NCBI RefSeq assembly: GCF_000297025.1
Contig: NZ_CAKD01000005.1
Coordinates: 1-62,614, forward strand
Direction: 5' to 3'
DNA length: 62,614 bases
DNA from: Lactobacillus pasteurii DSM 23907 = CRBIP 24.76
Lineage (GTDB): Bacteria > Bacillota > Bacilli > Lactobacillales > Lactobacillaceae
Shown: one piece after another, positions 11,641-20,799 of the stretch
Layout of the letters: each line of letters starts with the position of its first letter
How positions within the stretch are numbered: position 1 is the stretch's first letter
Made by a program: the position numbers and the translations under genes
The notes under the pieces: generated by a model
What the model was told of the DNA's origin: nothing
Database searches by the model: none
Seen by the model: the letters and a program-made list of their open reading frames with translations, nothing else

Positions 11641-13566
11641 CTAGTTCTTTAATGCCAAGGGGGTATGGTCAATGGTTGCAAAAGCTTGATGGTGGAATGG
11701 CGTATCATCAATCGAGAAAATCTTTTTTCCTGTAAATACTTCTTGATGAAAGATAGCGATGCAATATTCATGACTAGGAGTGATTATTTTCCATCCCTCA
11801 GCAGTTTCTTCTTTAACAGGCCGATCAAAGTTTTGTAAAATAGGAATTTTTTCAATTTTCAGATCAGTACTTGCTAAAATTGTTGAAAGAGAAACATTAT
11901 CCGTAAAAGATTTTTTTAAAGTAATCATTTTACTTTGCTCAATTTCATTATATTTTGGCGAAAATGGGAAATCAGTTAATTCAATAGATTCAGAATGAAT
12001 GAATTTCCAAGAGGAATTTGGAGTCTTAATAATGTCATCATTGTAATCTGTTGATGGATATAGGTGCCAAAGTTGGTTAATCTCGTGATTACCAGAAATT
12101 GAAACTTCATCGGATATAATCCAGACGCCACATTCTAACATAATAACCTTTCTTGTCCATATTTCTAACGGGTTGTTTCCAACTACTGATCCTTCTAGAT
12201 AATGGATGCTTTCTTTAGTGTTATAGAAGGTTGGTAGAACTTTATAATAAGAATCAAAGTCCCAACTACTATTAGGTTTTGCTGGTTCATAATTGTCGAT
12301 GAGTACAGAATTATGAGCCTGCATTGATTTTAGTAAGATTCTAGTTGGATGGTCTTCGCGATAAGTATATCTACCAGAATCAACGAAAATTGGCTCTCCT
12401 TTACCATATATTGAAAGGTGAAGGTTATCAGAGTGAGCATGACCACTACCCATTGAACCATTATTGAAAAATAGATAATTGGAATCTATTTGCCAATTGG
12501 AGCGCAAGGCAAAGTTACCACTCGAAAAACCTAGATAGTTTAGATTTGTAGGTTTTCGTTTTCCTATTTTTTTATATTCTAAGAAATTTTGACCAATATA
12601 TATCAAATCTTCATATGAGAATTCGCCAAAATAGTTAATTTGTTCATCCTTGAGTAGATAGGCACTATTAGCCAGAATATCGTTAGGTGAAACTTGATCA
12701 CTATCACCGAAGTTTGGCAATAATTTTTTAGGAGTAACTATTTGCTGCAGAGTATTGGACATTTTCTTAATGATAGGAAGAACTAAATTTTCGATAATCT
12801 TATTAGGCTTGAAAAACAATAAGTGCTGTAATGCTAATAATAATTCAACATGATACATTGGTGATTGTTCCCAATCCATTCCATCATCTAAAACTTGTAA
12901 ATTTAATTGAAGTTTTAGTTCATTTAAAGCCCATTGATATAGATCATTGTTTTCAAAATCTTTATAGATGAAGGGAAGGGTGATAAGAATCCCACATACT
13001 TGAATACTTCCCCAATTGCTCAATTGGTATTTAGGTACGTAGTTTTCCTTTAGATATAAGATTTGTTTTTCTATGCTTGAGGAAATTTTTTCTAATTCAG
13101 CATCAGTTATCTGATTTGACCAGCTTAGATAGGTGAGACAGTTTATCCAATTGACCAGTCTAATACCAGTATCAAGAGTTCGAGTTGAATTTTGATTTAT
13201 AATTATGGGGTGTTGATTAATCCAAGTTAAGATTAGTTCTTTTGCTTTCACAAAATACTTGCTATTGTTTGTTAAAACTCCTGCTAAAAAAAGATAATTC
13301 AACCAATCCATCCGATTTAGCATAAAGTTCCATTCTGGATCATCATTTTTGATGGTTTCAAAATTTAACTGGTCTAAGTGATAAATCTTTGTACATCTCT
13401 CCATGTCCCAACGACGATCAAATTTGAAATCGTGGTTTAATAATAAATTAGCTTCTGAAATAAATTTAGACTGTTCATCCTTAGGTATGAGGGTAGAATA
13501 GGAATCTGGATTTAGAAGTGAAATTCGATGATCTATTTGCTGTTTTAAATGAATTAAATTAATCAT
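11641..13566 (-). CDS. Heparinase II/III-like polysaccharide lyase (cytoplasmic)
   Basis: This 641-residue protein has an N-terminal alpha/alpha toroid (to about residue 340) and a C-terminal Heparinase_II_III beta-sandwich. Its signature NGSMGSGHAHSDNLHLSIYG and PIFVDSGRYTYRED carries the conserved His/Asp and Tyr residues of the family. No signal peptide is present, so it should act on imported oligosaccharides. The start at 13566 is chosen because GAAAGGA lies upstream; an earlier in-frame ATG (13596) sits inside a terminator hairpin. Relatives cleave heparin, heparan or hyaluronan oligomers; specificity is not readable. It is transcribed after the PTS genes with a weak terminator between. 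Confidence 0.85.
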   Translation of the reverse strand: MINLIHLKQQIDHRISLLNPDSYSTLIPKDEQSKFISEANLLLNHDFKFDRRWDMERCTKIYHLDQLNFETIKNDDPEWNFMLNRMDWLNYLFLAGVLTNNSKYFVKAKELILTWINQHPIIINQNSTRTLDTGIRLVNWINCLTYLSWSNQITDAELEKISSSIEKQILYLKENYVPKYQLSNWGSIQVCGILITLPFIYKDFENNDLYQWALNELKLQLNLQVLDDGMDWEQSPMYHVELLLALQHLLFFKPNKIIENLVLPIIKKMSNTLQQIVTPKKLLPNFGDSDQVSPNDILANSAYLLKDEQINYFGEFSYEDLIYIGQNFLEYKKIGKRKPTNLNYLGFSSGNFALRSNWQIDSNYLFFNNGSMGSGHAHSDNLHLSIYGKGEPIFVDSGRYTYREDHPTRILLKSMQAHNSVLIDNYEPAKPNSSWDFDSYYKVLPTFYNTKESIHYLEGSVVGNNPLEIWTRKVIMLECGVWIISDEVSISGNHEINQLWHLYPSTDYNDDIIKTPNSSWKFIHSESIELTDFPFSPKYNEIEQSKMITLKKSFTDNVSLSTILASTDLKIEKIPILQNFDRPVKEETAEGWKIITPSHEYCIAIFHQEVFTGKKIFSIDDTPFHHQAFATIDHTPLALKN

Positions 13567-13586
13567 GTAGCAAGTCCTTTCGAAAT

Positions 13587-13613
13587 AAAAAAGCACTGAG
13601 ATATACTCAGTGC
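13587..13613 (-). terminator. Intra-operon terminator/attenuator between EIID and the heparinase gene
   Basis: On the minus strand GCACTGAG, a 5-nt loop and CTCAGTGC are followed by six T. The position inside the operon suggests partial termination that lowers expression of the last two genes. Confidence 0.7.
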
Positions 13614-13624
13614 AATATATTATT

Positions 13625-14446
13625 CTAAGCAGTAGTCAAAATCTTTAATGCACTTAATACAATACCTACGATTACAGTCAGAATAACTAATTTGTAAGTA
13701 GTCCAGTGACGTTTTTTGATCAAGTAGTACATTAATAATGTGTACAATACAGGTAATAGAGCTGGAGCAATCTTATCTAACATTTGTTGAATGTCGATAA
13801 CTGATTTACCAGTAGCCCCTTTAGCAGTAACGGTGTAGGTGATACCTACTTTCATTTTGACGAACGTAGCAGCAAGTCCAGCGATAACGGTAATACCGAT
13901 CATAGCTGCTGTATCAGAGATAACAGCCATTTGACTACTTAATTTATCAATCATGCTAGTACCAAGTTTGTGTCCGTAAGCTCCGACACCAAGCTTGATA
14001 GCTAACAAAGTAATGTTTTCAGCTAAAAGGAAGAAAATAGGAGCTAATGTTACACCACTCATAGCTAAAGAAGCAAAGATTGATGAGAATAATGGGGCAA
14101 TACAGAATTGTGATAGTGAGTCACCAATACCAGCCAAAGGTCCCATGAGGGCCATCTTGATACCACGAGCTTCTTGATAGTCTGCACCACCATCAGCCAT
14201 TGCCATGTGAATGGAAGTAATGAATGGTAAGAAGTTAGGATTAGTGTTGTAAAATTCAGTATTTTCTTCCAACGATTTAGCTAATTTAGCCTTATCATTA
14301 CCGTATAGCTTCTTAAATGCAGGATACATGACAAGTGAGTATCCCAAACCCTGATAGTTACTGTAATTAAAGCCGTTTTGTAAAAAGTATGCTCTCAGAG
14401 TTGTAATTAAATAATCTTTTTTAGTAAATACTTTAGATCCAGTCAT
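13625..14446 (-). CDS. PTS mannose-family EIID component (glycosaminoglycan disaccharide type)
   Basis: This 273-residue membrane protein shows the EIID signature NGFNYSNYQGLGYSLVMYPAFKKLYG near the N-terminus, MALMGPLAGIGDSLSQ in the middle and hydrophobic helices near the C-terminus. The start at 14446 is supported by GGAGG 9-14 nt upstream and a 14-bp overlap with the EIIC gene, implying translational coupling. With EIIC, EIIB and the EIIA encoded at 21456-21854 it would form a complete transporter importing and phosphorylating unsaturated disaccharides. Confidence 0.9.
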   Translation of the reverse strand: MTGSKVFTKKDYLITTLRAYFLQNGFNYSNYQGLGYSLVMYPAFKKLYGNDKAKLAKSLEENTEFYNTNPNFLPFITSIHMAMADGGADYQEARGIKMALMGPLAGIGDSLSQFCIAPLFSSIFASLAMSGVTLAPIFFLLAENITLLAIKLGVGAYGHKLGTSMIDKLSSQMAVISDTAAMIGITVIAGLAATFVKMKVGITYTVTAKGATGKSVIDIQQMLDKIAPALLPVLYTLLMYYLIKKRHWTTYKLVILTVIVGIVLSALKILTTA

Positions 14447-15233
14447 CTCTTGATTCCTCCGTGCTTGTGTTTGCTGAACTAGTAGTTGCATTGGCATCTT
14501 TCTTACCGCTGAAGAAGAATACCAGAAGTGCAACAATAGTACCAAATATAGCAATACCGATTACAGGGGTGGTAAAGTAGGCTGCTAACGCATAGCCAAG
14601 TAATGCAAATGGAATGAATTCCTTCTTAAGCATTACGCTCATGATCATTGCGAAACCGATAGCAGGAAGCATACCACCGGCTACTGATAAACCTGTCAAT
14701 AGCCATTGTGGAATCATCTTAACTAATGTTTGAAGAGTACTCATACTGTAAGCACCAAGGAAGCCTAGGAAGAAACCAACAATTGCAAACAAGCAAACAG
14801 TCGCATTAGAAATCAGACGATATTTTGTAAAGTTCTGAGCTTTCAAAGCTTTCTTAGCTGATTCTGGGAATCCAGCACAAAGAGTATAAACAAAAGTTTG
14901 TAAGAATTGGATTGCAACAGCAAATGGAATTGATAAAGCCAAAGCGGAAGCAGCAGTAATTTTACCAGCAGAAGTAATTGCTAGCAAAGTACCAATGATT
15001 CCGGGGCCAATTGGGTTAGGTGGAACAGTACCACCAGCACCAACACCAAATCCCATAAAGGCCAATTCGGCTACAGCACCACAAGCTAATGCAGTAGGGA
15101 TATCACCTAAAATAACACCAACCCCAAAGCTTAAAACCAATGCTCTGTTAGTATAAATACCCCAAAGCATACCAGCATAACAAAATGCGGTCCACAATCC
15201 AATTAGGATTGCTTGAATTAAAGATATATGCAT
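14433..15233 (-). CDS. PTS mannose-family EIIC component
   Basis: This 266-residue, strongly hydrophobic protein begins MHISLIQAILIGLWTAFCYAGMLWG and contains the family motif GDIPTALACGAVAELAFMGFGVGAGGTVPPNPIGPGIIG. The C-terminus is short and polar. It forms the translocation channel with EIID. The ribosome binding site AGGAGG is 7 nt upstream of the start. It belongs to the minus-strand operon that begins with the unsaturated glucuronyl hydrolase gene. Confidence 0.9.
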   Translation of the reverse strand: MHISLIQAILIGLWTAFCYAGMLWGIYTNRALVLSFGVGVILGDIPTALACGAVAELAFMGFGVGAGGTVPPNPIGPGIIGTLLAITSAGKITAASALALSIPFAVAIQFLQTFVYTLCAGFPESAKKALKAQNFTKYRLISNATVCLFAIVGFFLGFLGAYSMSTLQTLVKMIPQWLLTGLSVAGGMLPAIGFAMIMSVMLKKEFIPFALLGYALAAYFTTPVIGIAIFGTIVALLVFFFSGKKDANATTSSANTSTEESRDDWI

Positions 15234-15245
15234 TTTTACATCCTC

Positions 15246-15737
15246 CTATAGATAGTTTTTAATATCCACTTCAACAGATCCATCATTTCCAGATGGAGTG
15301 GTCTTGGTGTTGAATGAAACATTGTATTTTTCAGATAATGTTCTCAAAGCATTCTTGTCTTCTTCACCTAAAAAGATAGATCTGGTGATTTTTTCTTTTC
15401 CTGGAGCATTATGAATATTACCAATATTCATTTCGTGGATAGGAACACCGCCAGCTACAAGTTTCAAAGCATCTTCAGGGTCTTTAACAATAATGAAGAT
15501 CTTTTGTGCTGGGTTAGCCTTATGAATAATATCAATAACTTTTTGTACGCTATAAAATCTCATAGCGATGTTACCTGGAATAAGGGCTTTCATCAAAGTT
15601 TGAGCAACAGGGTCTCCAGCTGCTTCATCGTTTGCCACAATACAAGTATTAATATCAAGTGTCTTAATCCACATTTGTCCTTGACCATGGACTAGGCGTT
15701 CATCAATTCTTGTCATTACAATATTTGGTTCAGCCAT
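15246..15737 (-). CDS. PTS mannose-family EIIB component
   Basis: This 163-residue soluble protein has its phosphorylated histidine (about H17) in TRIDERLVHGQ. It transfers phosphate from EIIA to the incoming sugar. It lies directly after the glucuronyl hydrolase gene and before EIIC. AGGAGG precedes the start. Confidence 0.92.
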   Translation of the reverse strand: MAEPNIVMTRIDERLVHGQGQMWIKTLDINTCIVANDEAAGDPVAQTLMKALIPGNIAMRFYSVQKVIDIIHKANPAQKIFIIVKDPEDALKLVAGGVPIHEMNIGNIHNAPGKEKITRSIFLGEEDKNALRTLSEKYNVSFNTKTTPSGNDGSVEVDIKNYL

Positions 15738-15749
15738 TTTTACATCCTC

Positions 15750-16943
15750 CTACCAATACATATTCCAATTATTATTTTGTTTAAATCTGGTTAATGCTTC
15801 TAAATAGAAGTAGTCACCCCATAGGTTTCCTTCATCTACTCCGTGACCTGAATGCCAGGAGTACACACCATGATTTAGCAAAGCGGTAATGCCTTGAGTC
15901 TTTTCATCTGTGTATGATTCAACAAGGTTATGAAGCATTACACTTTGTGCTTTCTCATAGATAGGGAAAAGTTCACTATCTGGATTCAAGAAGCGTTGCA
16001 TTTGATTCATACCACAAACTGCAATTGCAGTTGCTGAAGAATCTTTAGATTGATAATCTCCATCGCTGAAGATTAAGTCCCAATAAGATACAAAATCTTT
16101 TGGCAATCTATTTAAGAAGTAGTTGGTTACTGATTCGAAAGTATCAATGTCCGAATCATCATGCAATCTGCTGTAGTTCAAAGCAATTCCGTAGATTAAC
16201 CAAGCTTGACCTCTTGCCCAGCTAGAATCATCTGAATAACCTTGACGGGTTTTCCCACCCAAAGGCTCACCACTTACAGGATCAAAGAAGAAAGTATGGT
16301 ATGCAGATCCATCTTCGCGGATTGCATATTTTAAAGTAGTAGCGTAGTGATTTTTTACTACTTCAAGATAATCAGTATTACCTGTTTCTTTATAAGCCCA
16401 GTATAGAAGTGGAATATTAAGCATAGCATCGACTATTAACCGGTAATTATCACTGTCGCCAATATTTCCCCAAGCTTGAATAAATTTTCCTTTTGGGTTA
16501 TATCTTTCCATTAACTTATCCGCAGCCATTAGCGCAGCTTTTTTTCCGAGCTCATTGCCGGTTAACTTGTAGGCTGCAACACAAGATGGGATATATAAGA
16601 AACCAAGATCATGATGATTGACATCTACTTGGTTCTTAATTCTATCGTAAAAACTTTCGACATTTTTTTCGGCTAGTTTTCTAAAAACTTCTTCATGTGA
16701 ATTTTCATAACATAACCATAAGATTCCGGTCCAAAACCCAGGTGTCCATTCAACATTTTTTGCAGTAGCATATGTATTATTGATTGTAGACGAGTCTGGA
16801 AAGGTTTCCCCAAGCTTAACGATATTACGCTTAACCTTCTTAATTACATCATTGATTGCATGATCAAGCTCAGTCTCAGAGATTCCAGATGCATTTTTGA
16901 TTCTTGTAGGATCAACCAACATCTCTTTCTTGATTGTGCTCAT
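15750..16943 (-). CDS. Unsaturated glucuronyl hydrolase, GH88
   Basis: This 397-residue cytoplasmic enzyme hydrates the 4,5-unsaturated uronate of lyase-made disaccharides, releasing 4-deoxy-L-threo-5-hexosulose-uronate and the amino sugar. The alpha6/alpha6-barrel motifs are present: EWTPGFWTGILWLCYE, DLGFLYIPS (catalytic Asp about D112) and RLIVDAMLNIPLLYWA (about D172), the two aspartates known to be required in GH88. It is the first gene of the minus-strand operon and is followed by EIIB 12 nt on. Similar ugl-PTS clusters handle hyaluronan and chondroitin disaccharides in streptococci. Confidence 0.93.
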   Translation of the reverse strand: MSTIKKEMLVDPTRIKNASGISETELDHAINDVIKKVKRNIVKLGETFPDSSTINNTYATAKNVEWTPGFWTGILWLCYENSHEEVFRKLAEKNVESFYDRIKNQVDVNHHDLGFLYIPSCVAAYKLTGNELGKKAALMAADKLMERYNPKGKFIQAWGNIGDSDNYRLIVDAMLNIPLLYWAYKETGNTDYLEVVKNHYATTLKYAIREDGSAYHTFFFDPVSGEPLGGKTRQGYSDDSSWARGQAWLIYGIALNYSRLHDDSDIDTFESVTNYFLNRLPKDFVSYWDLIFSDGDYQSKDSSATAIAVCGMNQMQRFLNPDSELFPIYEKAQSVMLHNLVESYTDEKTQGITALLNHGVYSWHSGHGVDEGNLWGDYFYLEALTRFKQNNNWNMYW

Positions 16944-16994
16944 CGTTTCCTCCTGATAAATAAAAATTATTGTTTCGATTCATCTTGCAACAAT

Positions 16995-17031
16995 AGTATA
17001 AGCATAATTCTAAAAAATGTAAACGCTTTTT
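16995..17031 (-). promoter_or_regulatory. Promoter of the minus-strand glycosaminoglycan operon with overlapping cre box
   Basis: On the minus strand TTTACA (17018-17023) and TATACT (16995-17000) are 17 nt apart. TGTAAACGCTTTTT (17018-17031, plus strand) matches the CcpA consensus TGWAARCGYTWNCW at 13 of 14 positions and covers the -35 box, so catabolite repression is expected. The remainder of the gap up to 17255 holds the operator listed next and AT-rich DNA with no gene. Confidence 0.75.
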
Positions 17032-17043
17032 CTTTATAAGAAA
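17029..17043. promoter_or_regulatory. Putative IclR operator, copy 1
   Basis: The near-palindrome TTTCTTTATAAGAAA sits just upstream of the -35 of the minus-strand operon. The identical 15-mer occurs upstream of kduI at 18101-18115, and the IclR gene lies between the two. Inference: it is the binding site of that regulator. Confidence 0.6.
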
Positions 17044-17255
17044 CAGTAAAAAAGACTATAAAAGTATAAAAATCGCATGATATCAATGATTTGAAGAAAA
17101 AATATTTTTTGGCTGTTCAAAAAATATATTTACCTTTTATAAAATTTTGATATTATTATTTCCAAATGAGAGACAATCTCGATTTTTTTGTGTAGGATAA
17201 CTTATAGAATGTGTAGTTTAAATTTTTGAAGTTAAAGAAAAGAGGTAGGATTATT

Positions 17256-18017
17256 TTGGACTCTACTAAAGTAAAACCTTATGGGACGGTTCTTATAAAG
17301 CAAAAAGAAATTCTAGATTTCTTATTAAGTTATGAAGGAGCACCTACTCTTGCTGACATAAGTAAAGGATTGGGTCGACCAAAGCCAACTCTCTTAAAGA
17401 TTTTGAACACTATGGAATTAATTGGCTTTGTGAGAAAAAATGGGGATACGAAACAATACAGTTTAGGAATATCCTTGATTCCTTACGCCCAAAAAGCAAT
17501 ATCAAGTTTTGATATTGTAGAGGCAGCAAGTCCATATTTACGAAAACTCCGTGATTTGACCCAGGAAACAGTTAATTTAGGCGTTATTAGGGATAATAAA
17601 ATAGTTTTAATTCAAAAGCTTGAAAGCCCTCAAAGCATAAAAATGCAGTCACAAATAGGTGGAACAATGAGGCTGTACTCTTCAGCAATGGGAAAGGCGT
17701 CGCTTGCAACATACAGTCAAAGTAAATTGATACATTACTTTAACAACGAGTCTTTTGATGCAATAACAACTCAAACCATTACTAATCCACAAATATTGAC
17801 TGATGAACTTAGGATTGTCCAGCGTGATGGATATGCTGTGGATGATGAAGAAAATGAAAGGGATGTTTTTTGTATAGGAGCTGCTTTATACAAAAATGGA
17901 CATTTATATGGTGCCTTTAGCATCAGTACACCGAAATATAGGTTATCTGACGAAAGAAAAAGAGAATTTATCGATTTGCTGAAGAAAACCCAGCTTTCTA
18001 TTTTAGAAACAATATAG
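17256..18017 (+). CDS. IclR-family transcriptional regulator of the glycosaminoglycan locus
   Basis: This protein of about 253 residues has an N-terminal winged helix (ILDFLLSYEGAPTLADISKGLGRPKPTLLKILNTMELIGFVRK) and an IclR effector domain (SSAMGKASLATYS, GYAVDDEENERDVFCIGAALYKNG, GAFSIS). TTG at 17256 is preferred as start because AGAGGTAGGA lies just upstream; another in-frame TTG at 17226 lacks such a site. It sits between the divergent hydrolase-PTS-lyase operon and the kduI operon. IclR-family KdgR proteins of enterobacteria control KDG metabolism, so sensing KDG or a precursor is plausible. Confidence 0.88.
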   Translation: MDSTKVKPYGTVLIKQKEILDFLLSYEGAPTLADISKGLGRPKPTLLKILNTMELIGFVRKNGDTKQYSLGISLIPYAQKAISSFDIVEAASPYLRKLRDLTQETVNLGVIRDNKIVLIQKLESPQSIKMQSQIGGTMRLYSSAMGKASLATYSQSKLIHYFNNESFDAITTQTITNPQILTDELRIVQRDGYAVDDEENERDVFCIGAALYKNGHLYGAFSISTPKYRLSDERKREFIDLLKKTQLSILETI

Positions 18018-18040
18018 GAAGAAAAAAATAAATCTGATAA

Positions 18041-18087
18041 AACGCTTGCATTTTTCACGTGTAAGCGTTAAATTTATTTTGTATAAA
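18041..18087 (+). promoter_or_regulatory. cre-like boxes and probable promoter region of the kduI operon
   Basis: AACGCTTGCA (18041-18050) and TGTAAGCGTT (18060-18069) form an inverted repeat; TGTAAGCGTTAAAT matches the cre consensus at 13 of 14 positions. A TATAAA at 18082-18087 can serve as -10, placing the cre box over the -35 region. CcpA repression is therefore expected on both arms of the locus. Confidence 0.6.
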
Positions 18088-18100
18088 ATGATAAATGATA

Positions 18101-18115
18101 TTTCTTTATAAGAAA
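18101..18115. promoter_or_regulatory. Putative IclR operator, copy 2
   Basis: TTTCTTTATAAGAAA is identical to 17029-17043. It lies downstream of the -10 candidate and just before the kduI ribosome binding site, where binding would block transcription. Confidence 0.6.
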
Positions 18116-18126
18116 TGAGGCTGAAA

Positions 18127-18972
18127 ATGAATTTGAATTTAGTTTATAAATATGCTCATAGTCCGGAGGACATCAAACATTTTGACAGTGATAAAATGCG
18201 AGAAGAGTTCTTGATGGAAAGAATTTTTGAGCCTGGAAAAATTCTTCTCACATATACTTACAATGATCGAATGATTTTTGGAGGAGTTACTCCAGCAGAT
18301 GAACCACTTGAGATCACTTTATCAAAAGAATTGGGTGTTAATTACTTCTTGGAGAGACGTGAGTTAGGAGTAATCAATATAGGTGGTGAAGGAACTATTG
18401 AGATAGATGGTGAAAAGGAAAATATGGTTAAGCAAGATGGCTATTATATCGGTCAAGGTGTAAAGCATATTATTTTCTCATCTAAAGATAGTGCTAGACC
18501 AGCTAAGTTTTACATTGTATCAACTCCAGCTCATAAACATTACCCCAATAAGAAACTCCCATTTAAGGATGCAATTTCAATGAAGCTTGGCGATCAAGAT
18601 CATATGAATGCTAGAACGATTTATAAATATATTGATGCATCACAAATGGATACCTGTCAGCTTCAAATGGGTTATACCGTTTTGGAAAAGGGTAATGGCT
18701 GGAACACCATGCCAGCTCATACCCATGCTCGCAGAATGGAAGCTTACATGTACTTCGACTTTGAAAATGAAGATACAAGATTGTTCCATATTATGGGTAG
18801 ACCTGATGAAACTAAACATATCGTAGTTCAAAATGAACAAGCGATTGCTAACCCAAGTTGGTCAATTCACTGCGGTATAGGTACTACAAGCTATTCATTC
18901 ATTTGGGCTATGTGCGGTGAAAACCAAACATATGATGATATGGATGCAATTCCTATGGAAGATTTGAAATAA
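18127..18972 (+). CDS. kduI: 5-keto-4-deoxyuronate isomerase (4-deoxy-L-threo-5-hexosulose-uronate ketol-isomerase)
   Basis: This 281-residue cupin converts the uronate released by the GH88 hydrolase to 3-deoxy-D-glycero-2,5-hexodiulosonate. The metal site MPAHTHARRMEAYMYFDF (about residue 200) carries the conserved His/His/Glu. The length is normal for KduI. ATG 18127 is chosen over 18115 because GAGG lies 7 nt before it. It is the first gene of the kduI-kduD-kdgK-aldolase-EIIA operon. Confidence 0.93.
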   Translation: MNLNLVYKYAHSPEDIKHFDSDKMREEFLMERIFEPGKILLTYTYNDRMIFGGVTPADEPLEITLSKELGVNYFLERRELGVINIGGEGTIEIDGEKENMVKQDGYYIGQGVKHIIFSSKDSARPAKFYIVSTPAHKHYPNKKLPFKDAISMKLGDQDHMNARTIYKYIDASQMDTCQLQMGYTVLEKGNGWNTMPAHTHARRMEAYMYFDFENEDTRLFHIMGRPDETKHIVVQNEQAIANPSWSIHCGIGTTSYSFIWAMCGENQTYDDMDAIPMEDLK

Positions 18973-19002
18973 AAATAAGATAAAAAGAAAGAGGATCTAG
19001 AA

Positions 19003-19827
19003 ATGGTAGAAATTCACCAAACTGAAGAAGAAATTAGACGTCATGAAGAAGAATTAGACAAGTTCAAGATGAGTCAATTTGACTTGACTGGAAAAGTTGC
19101 CATTATTACTGGTGGTAACACTGGTTTGGGACAAGGTTATGCAGTTGCCATGGCAGAAGCTGGTGCTGATATCTTTATTCCAACTTTCGGTAAGCTTGAA
19201 TGGGAAAACACCCGTAAATTAATTGAAAAGCGTGGTCGCAAAGTTGAATTTATGGATGTTAACTTAACTGAACCTGGTATTACTGACAAGGTAGTAGAAG
19301 AAGCAGTTAAGAAGATGGGCCGCATCGACATTCTTGTAAACAATGCAGGAATGATTAGAAGAAATCCTTTGCTTGAATCAAAAGATGAAGATTGGGACCG
19401 CGTAATTTCAATCAACTTATCAGCTGCTTACCACATGTCATTGTCTGCAGCTAAGGTCTTTGCTAAGCAAAAGTATGGAAAGATTATTAACATCGGTTCA
19501 ATGCTATCATTCCAAGGTGGTAAATTTATTCCATCATATACTGCATCTAAGCACGGTGTTGCAGGACTTACTAAGGCATTTGCTTCAGAACTTGGCGTTT
19601 ACAACATTACTGTAAATGCAATTGCTCCAGGATACATTAAGACTGAAAACACTGCTCCTATTAGAGCTGATAAGGAACGTAACAAGGAAATTCTTGATCG
19701 TATTCCTGCAGGACACTGGGCAGATCCATATGAATTGATGGGTATTGCTGTATTCTTAGCAAGTGATGCATCAAGTTACATTAATGGTGCAATCATTCCA
19801 GTTGATGGTGGTTACTTAGTTCGTTAG
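19003..19827 (+). CDS. kduD: 2-dehydro-3-deoxy-D-gluconate 5-dehydrogenase (SDR family)
   Basis: This 274-residue short-chain dehydrogenase reduces 3-deoxy-D-glycero-2,5-hexodiulosonate to KDG. NAD(P)-binding TGGNTGLG is at 36-43, NNAG at 113-116, and the catalytic Ser166, Tyr179 and Lys183 (YTASK) are in place. About 22 charged residues precede the Rossmann fold and appear as an N-terminal extension compared with usual KduD proteins; a good ribosome binding site (AGAGGAT) supports this start. It lies between kduI and kdgK. Confidence 0.92.
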   Translation: MVEIHQTEEEIRRHEEELDKFKMSQFDLTGKVAIITGGNTGLGQGYAVAMAEAGADIFIPTFGKLEWENTRKLIEKRGRKVEFMDVNLTEPGITDKVVEEAVKKMGRIDILVNNAGMIRRNPLLESKDEDWDRVISINLSAAYHMSLSAAKVFAKQKYGKIINIGSMLSFQGGKFIPSYTASKHGVAGLTKAFASELGVYNITVNAIAPGYIKTENTAPIRADKERNKEILDRIPAGHWADPYELMGIAVFLASDASSYINGAIIPVDGGYLVR

Positions 19828-19840
19828 AAAGAAAAGAACA

Positions 19841-20797
19841 ATGGCAGAGTTAATTACAATTGGAGAACCTCTCGTCCTCTTTGCTTCGACTGAAGAGGGG
19901 GTGAGCCTTGATAAAGCAACAAGTTTTACCAAATATTTAGCAGGTGCAGAAGTAAATGTTGCAGTTGGTTTGACTAGATTGAACCATACTGTTGATTATG
20001 TGAGTGTGGTTGGCGATGATCCGTTTGGGCAATTCTTAAGGGATGCAATCGCTGAACAAAAGATTGATACTAAGTACTTATATACTAGTTCTAAATATCC
20101 AACGGGCTGCATGTTTAAATCTAAGACAAGTACTGGTGATCCTATCACGTTTTACTTGAGAAAAGGATCAGCTGCAGCTCATCTATCAAAAGAAATTATT
20201 GATCAAATTGAACTTGCTGGCGTAAAGTGGGCTCACATTACGGGAATCTTACCAGGTATTTTGGAGACTCCAGATGTAATTTTCCATCTGCTAGAAAGAC
20301 TTAAAAAAGCCAATGTTTCAATTTCTTTTGATCCTAACTTGAGGCCAGCAGTCTGGCCTAGTCAAGAAATTATGATTGAAACAATCAATAACTTAGCTAA
20401 GTCAGCAAAAATGATTATGCCAGGAGTTAAAGAAGGGGCCATTTTGACAGGAGAAACTGAGCCAAGAGCAATTGCAGACAAGTTCTTTAGTCAAAGTGAG
20501 ATTACTGAAACAGTAGTAATTAAGATGGGCCCTGAAGGAGCGATGATCTTTAGACGTGGGCAAGCAGATGCTCCAATAATTTCTGGATTTAAAGTGGATC
20601 ATGTTGTTGATACAGTTGGTGCTGGTGATGGCTTTGCTGTTGGCTTATTGAGCGGAATTTTAGAAGGTAAATCTCTAGAAGAAGCCGTTAGCCGTGGCAA
20701 TGCGATCGGTGCGATGGCTGTGATGTCGCCAGGCGATAATGACGGCTATCCAGATCCAAGTATGCTAGATAAATTTTTGAAAGAAGCAGAAAACTAA
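19841..20797 (+). CDS. kdgK: 2-dehydro-3-deoxygluconokinase, PfkB family
   Basis: This 318-residue PfkB carbohydrate kinase phosphorylates KDG to KDPG. The N-terminal LITIGEPLVLFAS and AGAEVNVAVGLTRLN are typical of KDG kinases, and the C-terminal DTVGAGDGFAVGLL holds the anion hole and catalytic Asp (about residue 263). It is separated by 13 nt from kduD and 2 nt from the aldolase gene, implying coupling. Confidence 0.93.
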   Translation: MAELITIGEPLVLFASTEEGVSLDKATSFTKYLAGAEVNVAVGLTRLNHTVDYVSVVGDDPFGQFLRDAIAEQKIDTKYLYTSSKYPTGCMFKSKTSTGDPITFYLRKGSAAAHLSKEIIDQIELAGVKWAHITGILPGILETPDVIFHLLERLKKANVSISFDPNLRPAVWPSQEIMIETINNLAKSAKMIMPGVKEGAILTGETEPRAIADKFFSQSEITETVVIKMGPEGAMIFRRGQADAPIISGFKVDHVVDTVGAGDGFAVGLLSGILEGKSLEEAVSRGNAIGAMAVMSPGDNDGYPDPSMLDKFLKEAEN

Positions 20798-20799
20798 TT

